NCBI GenBank assembly: GCA_040218815.1
Contig: JAVJQS010000006.1
Span: forward strand, 17,751 to 81,750
From: JAVJQS01 sp040218815
Lineage (GTDB): Bacteria > Bacteroidota > Bacteroidia > Flavobacteriales_E > Vicingaceae
Direction of reading: 5' to 3'
DNA: 64,000 nucleotides
Made by a program: the position numbers and the translations under genes. Position 1 is the first letter of the stretch. Each line of letters opens with the position of its first letter. This document shows, piece after piece, positions 60,397 through 64,000 of this stretch. The notes under the pieces were generated by a model. That model saw only the letters and a list, made by a program, of their open reading frames with translations, had not been told where the DNA came from and did no database searches.

Positions 60397-63333
60397 ATGA
60401 AAACCAACATTCAATCAGTTACCACTTTAATGCTCGGACTATTTTTCCTTGTTTCGTGCGGAAATAGTGAAAATGGAGCAGACAAAAATACAGAAAACAA
60501 AGAGTATAAAACAGTAGAAAATGACCCTACTAATACTCGAATCTACACCTTAGAAAACGGCTTAAAAGTCTATTTATCGGTGAATGAAGAAGCTCCTCGA
60601 GTTCAAACTTCAATTGCAGTAAGAGCTGGTAGCAAAAATGACCCTGCAACGGCAACTGGTTTAGCTCACTACTTAGAGCATATGCTATTTAAGGGGACTG
60701 ATAAATATGGAACTTCTGACTTTTCTAAAGAAGGTCCGTTATTAGATCAAATTGATAGCTTATACGAGGTTTATCGAAGTAAAACCGATGAAGTAGAGCG
60801 GAAGCGTTTATATGCACAAATTGACAGCATCTCACAAGTTGCCTCAACATTTGCTATTGCAAACGAATACGACAAGATGGTTTCTGAGATGGGAGCCAAA
60901 GGAACAAACGCCTACACCTCTCAAGAAAGAACAGTTTATGTAAATGACATCCCTACCAATCAGTTAGACAAATGGTTAAAGTTAGAAGCTGAGCGATTTA
61001 GAAACCCACAATTAAGATTATTTCATACTGAACTAGAGGCAGTTTATGAGGAAAAAAACAGAACACTAGACAATGACTTTAGAAAAGCATTTTACGGAGT
61101 AATGGATGCCTTATACCCTAACCATCAGTATGGGCAACAAAGCACTATTGGAACGATTGATCACCTAAAGAATCCTTCATTAACTGAAATTAAAAAGTAC
61201 TTCAATACTTATTATGTTCCAAACAATATGGCCATTTGCTTGGCAGGTGATTTCAATCCAGACAGTGTAATTGCTTTGGTAAAAGAAAATTTTGGCGGAA
61301 TGGAAAAAGGTGATGTTCCTGAGTTTGATGTTGCAGAGGAAGCACCGATTAAAGAAGTGGTTACTAAAGAAGTTGTCGGTCCAGATGCAGAATTTATGTA
61401 TATGGCTTACCGTTTTGATGGAGCTGGCAGTGAAGAAGCGGAACTTATTCAATTGTGTGATATGATTTTGGCAAACAACACTGCAGGTTTAATCGACTTG
61501 AACCTAAATCAGCAGCAAAAAGTGTTAAACGCTAGTTCCTTCACCTACATTTTATCTGACTATTCTGCACACATGCTCAATGGAAAGCCTAAAGAAGGAC
61601 AAAGCCTAGAAGAAGTTAAGGATTTATTATTGAGTCAAATCGACAGTTTAAAAGCAGGTGCATTTCCTGATTGGCTACCTCAAGCATGCATTAACGACTT
61701 AAAGTTGAGTAGAATCCGATCAATGGATAACAATCGTGGTAGAACAGGCATGATGATAGATGCTTTTATTACAAAAACTGACTGGGAAGATCAGATTAAT
61801 GATATTGAAGTATTAACTAAGTATTCAAAACAAGACATTATTGATTTTGCTAAAGCAAATTACAGCGATAATTATGTTGTTGTTTATAAACGAACAGGTG
61901 AAGACACCACCGTTAAAGAAGTAGAAAAGCCTGAAATAACGCCTGTAAATGTTAATCGAGATGATGCATCACCTTTCTTAACAGGTATCAGTGCAATGAA
62001 AGTAGATAATATTCAGCCTCGATTCTTAGATTATGATAAGGACATCAAGCAGACCACTCTTAAAAATGGCATAAAAGTGAGGTCAGTTAAGAATGAAAGC
62101 AATGATTTATTTACGCTTTATTATGTATTTGACATGGGTAAGTTCAATAACATTAAGATTGACCTTGCGCTTGATTACTTGCCATTCTTAGGGACTTCTA
62201 AATATACTCCAGCTGAAGTTCAACAAGAATTTTATAAGATTGGGTGTGATTTTGATGTATTTGGAGGCGACGAAAGAGTTTATGTTTATATGGATGGATT
62301 GAGTGAAAACTTTGAAGCGGGCATGAAACTTTTTGAGCATTTGCTAAGTGATGCGCAACCACAAGAGGAACCCTTGAAAAATTTAATTTCAGATGAATTG
62401 AAAGATCGAGCAGATGCAAAACTTTCAAAAAGTAATATTTTGTGGGGAGCAATGAATAGCTATGCAGTTTACGGAGAGAACTCACCGTTTAAAAACATAC
62501 TTACAGAATCAGAGCTTAATGATATCGAAGCTTCTGAATTAACGGACATTATTCATAACCTAACATCATATGAGCACCGAGTGCTTTATTTTGGACCTAT
62601 GGATCAAGGTGATTTAGTAAGCAATTTAAACAATTTACACAAAACTCCAGCTCAACTTAAACCAATTCCGGAAGGCAAAGAGTTTGCGGAACTAGACAAT
62701 GAAGGCACTAAAGTTTATGTAGTTGATTATGACATGAAGCAAGCAGAAATTTTAATGCTCTCTAAAAAAGAGTTGTACAATCCAAAGACTGTTGCTGCAG
62801 CTGCTATTTACAACGAATATTTTGGTGGCGGTATGGGATCTATAGTATTTCAGGAAATGAGAGAGTCTAAGGCCTTAGCATATTCTGTATTTTCAGTTTA
62901 TCGATCTCCATCAGATTCTGCTGATGCACATTATGTAATGGCTTATATTGGAACACAAGCAGACAAGCTAAAAGAAGCTATGGCAGGAATGACAGATTTG
63001 TTAAACAACATGCCAGAGTCAGAAAAAAGTTTTGAGTTGGCTAAAAAAGCTGCCTTGGAAAAAATTAGAACAGAGCGTATAACTAAAACATCTAAACTCT
63101 GGAATTATGAAACAGCACTAAGTAGAGGTGTTGATCATGACTTAAGAGAAGATATTTATAAAGCAGTACCTAACATGACAATGGCTGATTTAAAAGCTTT
63201 TCACGAAGAATATATCAAGAATAGCGATTACAACATTATGGTAATTGGGAAAAAGGACGGTTTAAATATGGCTGCATTAAAAGAATATGGCCCAGTTGAG
63301 ACCTTAAGCTTAAAAGAAGTGTTTGGATATTAA
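60397..63333 (+). CDS. M16 family zinc peptidase, lipoprotein
   Basis: A 978-residue tandem-domain insulinase/pitrilysin-type peptidase. It has a lipoprotein signal peptide with lipobox LVSC (Cys at about residue 21), then a short Asn/Glu-rich linker. The N-terminal peptidase domain has the inverted zinc motif HYLEH (about residues 90-94) and the downstream glutamates in LEAVYEEKNRTLDNDF. The C-terminal half (about 540-978) is the inactive M16 C domain, with RESKALAYSVFSVYRS near 825. Bacteroidota M16 lipoproteins degrade peptides in the periplasm or at the surface. The 124-bp gap after dnaX holds TATCTTCG, a near -7 box, at 60357-60364. Confidence 0.93.
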   Translation: MKTNIQSVTTLMLGLFFLVSCGNSENGADKNTENKEYKTVENDPTNTRIYTLENGLKVYLSVNEEAPRVQTSIAVRAGSKNDPATATGLAHYLEHMLFKGTDKYGTSDFSKEGPLLDQIDSLYEVYRSKTDEVERKRLYAQIDSISQVASTFAIANEYDKMVSEMGAKGTNAYTSQERTVYVNDIPTNQLDKWLKLEAERFRNPQLRLFHTELEAVYEEKNRTLDNDFRKAFYGVMDALYPNHQYGQQSTIGTIDHLKNPSLTEIKKYFNTYYVPNNMAICLAGDFNPDSVIALVKENFGGMEKGDVPEFDVAEEAPIKEVVTKEVVGPDAEFMYMAYRFDGAGSEEAELIQLCDMILANNTAGLIDLNLNQQQKVLNASSFTYILSDYSAHMLNGKPKEGQSLEEVKDLLLSQIDSLKAGAFPDWLPQACINDLKLSRIRSMDNNRGRTGMMIDAFITKTDWEDQINDIEVLTKYSKQDIIDFAKANYSDNYVVVYKRTGEDTTVKEVEKPEITPVNVNRDDASPFLTGISAMKVDNIQPRFLDYDKDIKQTTLKNGIKVRSVKNESNDLFTLYYVFDMGKFNNIKIDLALDYLPFLGTSKYTPAEVQQEFYKIGCDFDVFGGDERVYVYMDGLSENFEAGMKLFEHLLSDAQPQEEPLKNLISDELKDRADAKLSKSNILWGAMNSYAVYGENSPFKNILTESELNDIEASELTDIIHNLTSYEHRVLYFGPMDQGDLVSNLNNLHKTPAQLKPIPEGKEFAELDNEGTKVYVVDYDMKQAEILMLSKKELYNPKTVAAAAIYNEYFGGGMGSIVFQEMRESKALAYSVFSVYRSPSDSADAHYVMAYIGTQADKLKEAMAGMTDLLNNMPESEKSFELAKKAALEKIRTERITKTSKLWNYETALSRGVDHDLREDIYKAVPNMTMADLKAFHEEYIKNSDYNIMVIGKKDGLNMAALKEYGPVETLSLKEVFGY

Positions 63334-63339
63334 ACAAAT

Positions 63340-63387
63340 GAACTAAACTGTAATAGTAATCTGCGTGTTACTATTAAAGTTTAGTTC
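63340..63387. terminator. Long hairpin between convergent genes
   Basis: Nested inverted repeats lie 6 bp after the M16 stop codon: outer 10-bp arms 63340-63349 and 63378-63387, and inner 8-bp arms 63352-63359 and 63368-63375, with an 8-nt loop. The stem is long; the nearest T run is further on (about 63403), so termination or 3'-end protection are both possible. Confidence 0.6.
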
Positions 63388-63417
63388 GTTAACTTCTAAC
63401 TACTTTTTTAGATTAGA

Positions 63418-63852
63418 TTAATTGATTTCAATTATACCATGACTAGTTCCAATTGGACAACCAGGCACCCAAGTCGGAGTTATTGATCTAGCGCATGATG
63501 TTCCCGCAGGACCTGATTCTAGAAGTACAGCAGAGGAAGCGAATGAAACAGGACATGTTGTTGCACATGCGCTAGTTGGTGCAGAGACCCCATTTGTTGA
63601 ACCATATTGATAACCTGAAGCTGGGTCAGTAAATATGGCATCAATAAAAAGGCCTCCACCAGCTGATGAGGCTGTATGTATTGAGTTGGCAGGAACCAGA
63701 AAAGATGTTTGTGATGTTACACATCCACCTATATCTTCATAAAAATCTACATATACATCACAAGAGCGATTATTTTGAATATCCATGGTTGTTTGACCAA
63801 AAGTTAATGTACAAGAAATTGATAATAAAAAAATAAAAAATAAATTTTTCAT
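63418..63852 (-). CDS. Secreted Cys-rich protein, unknown function
   Basis: A 144-residue protein with a signal peptide (about residues 1-19, ending LTFG). The mature part begins QTTMDIQNNRSCDVYVDFYED and has six Cys (31, 44, 96, 100, 120, 132), enough for three disulfide bonds, with a Ser/Thr/Gly/Ala-rich middle. The N-terminal strand pattern suggests a small beta-sandwich. I do not recognise a family and see no sorting domain. It is convergent with the M16 gene. The last 148 bases of the window hold no further gene that I can see. Confidence 0.65.
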   Translation of the reverse strand: MKNLFFIFLLSISCTLTFGQTTMDIQNNRSCDVYVDFYEDIGGCVTSQTSFLVPANSIHTASSAGGGLFIDAIFTDPASGYQYGSTNGVSAPTSACATTCPVSFASSAVLLESGPAGTSCARSITPTWVPGCPIGTSHGIIEIN

Positions 63853-64000
63853 AGTTTCTAATATTTAATTTTTCCTACTCTATTTAATATTGGCTTTTCG
63901 GATACCGCCAGAATTAGTTTAAAATATTGTACAGTATTTTAATGTTGAGTAAAGCTAGAACAACTAAACATAGAATAACAGAGTAGAAACACCCGATTTT

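Noticed and set aside
1..64000. tRNA, tmRNA, riboswitch or CRISPR elsewhere in the window
   Set aside because: I looked for T-loop motifs, repeated spacers and long structured leaders and saw none that I could support by eye; a covariance-model scan would be decisive.

Overview
The window is a stretch of chromosome from a low-GC Bacteroidota bacterium, most like a marine member of Flavobacteriales or a close relative. Evidence: three secreted M4 metallopeptidases end in type IX secretion (T9SS) sorting domains; GldL-type membrane motifs, DUF1573, DUF4159 and DUF2279 proteins occur; ribosome-binding sites of the Shine-Dalgarno type are mostly absent; and several promoters carry the Bacteroidota -7 box TAnnTTTG. 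There is no rRNA, no tRNA that I could see, no CRISPR array, no prophage and no intact insertion sequence. It reads as ordinary core chromosome with a few accessory patches.

Layout. 1-6 kb: 3' part of meaB, a DUF4153 membrane protein with a small partner, then ppx and ppk1 (polyphosphate turnover) on the minus strand. 6-15 kb: valS, DUF1573 protein, a lipoprotein, a VF530-type protein, a beta-barrel protein, ruvX, lgt, an inositol-monophosphatase family gene and a BrkB-type membrane protein. 14.8-23.2 kb: one 2799-residue secreted M4 peptidase. 23.5-28 kb: biotin carboxylase, a membrane protein, rsmE, DUF4159 protein and a methyltransferase. 28-30.2 kb: small unknown genes, including a 40-residue membrane peptide, around the decayed remnant of a REP-associated tyrosine transposase with palindromes on both sides. 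30.4-35.9 kb: SulP transporter and universal stress protein, a beta-barrel protein, an NAD(P)-binding protein and a methyltransferase. 36-39.3 kb: two small regulator/membrane-protein modules, a PadR pair and a winged-helix four-gene set. 39.4-43 kb: sucC, lolD-like ATPase, RNase P RNA, Smr protein, Nudix hydrolase. 43-51 kb: DUF2279 protein and two tandem M4 peptidases. 51-64 kb: comEC, aconitase, an ABC permease, the rpsF-rpsR-rplI operon, dnaX, an M16 peptidase lipoprotein and a Cys-rich secreted protein.

How genes work together. MeaB, a biotin carboxylase of the acyl-CoA carboxylase type, SucC and aconitase are all compatible with a propionyl-CoA to succinyl-CoA route feeding the TCA cycle, although they are not in one operon. 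Ppk1 and Ppx make and degrade polyphosphate. The three M4 peptidases, with PKD and CUB domains and T9SS signals, suggest a protein-degrading, particle-associated lifestyle.

Most unusual signals: (i) a 15-bp-phased array of ATACAT/ATGTAT hexamers laid exactly over a canonical promoter and the start codon of the padR gene, whose partner fuses a HAAS-like helical domain to duplicated GldL-type membrane hairpins; (ii) the internally deleted transposase remnant with palindromes; (iii) a universal stress gene whose first beta strand is encoded upstream of any canonical start codon; (iv) the giant peptidase with three repeats of an alpha/beta module. All functional statements come from reading motifs; no database search was possible.
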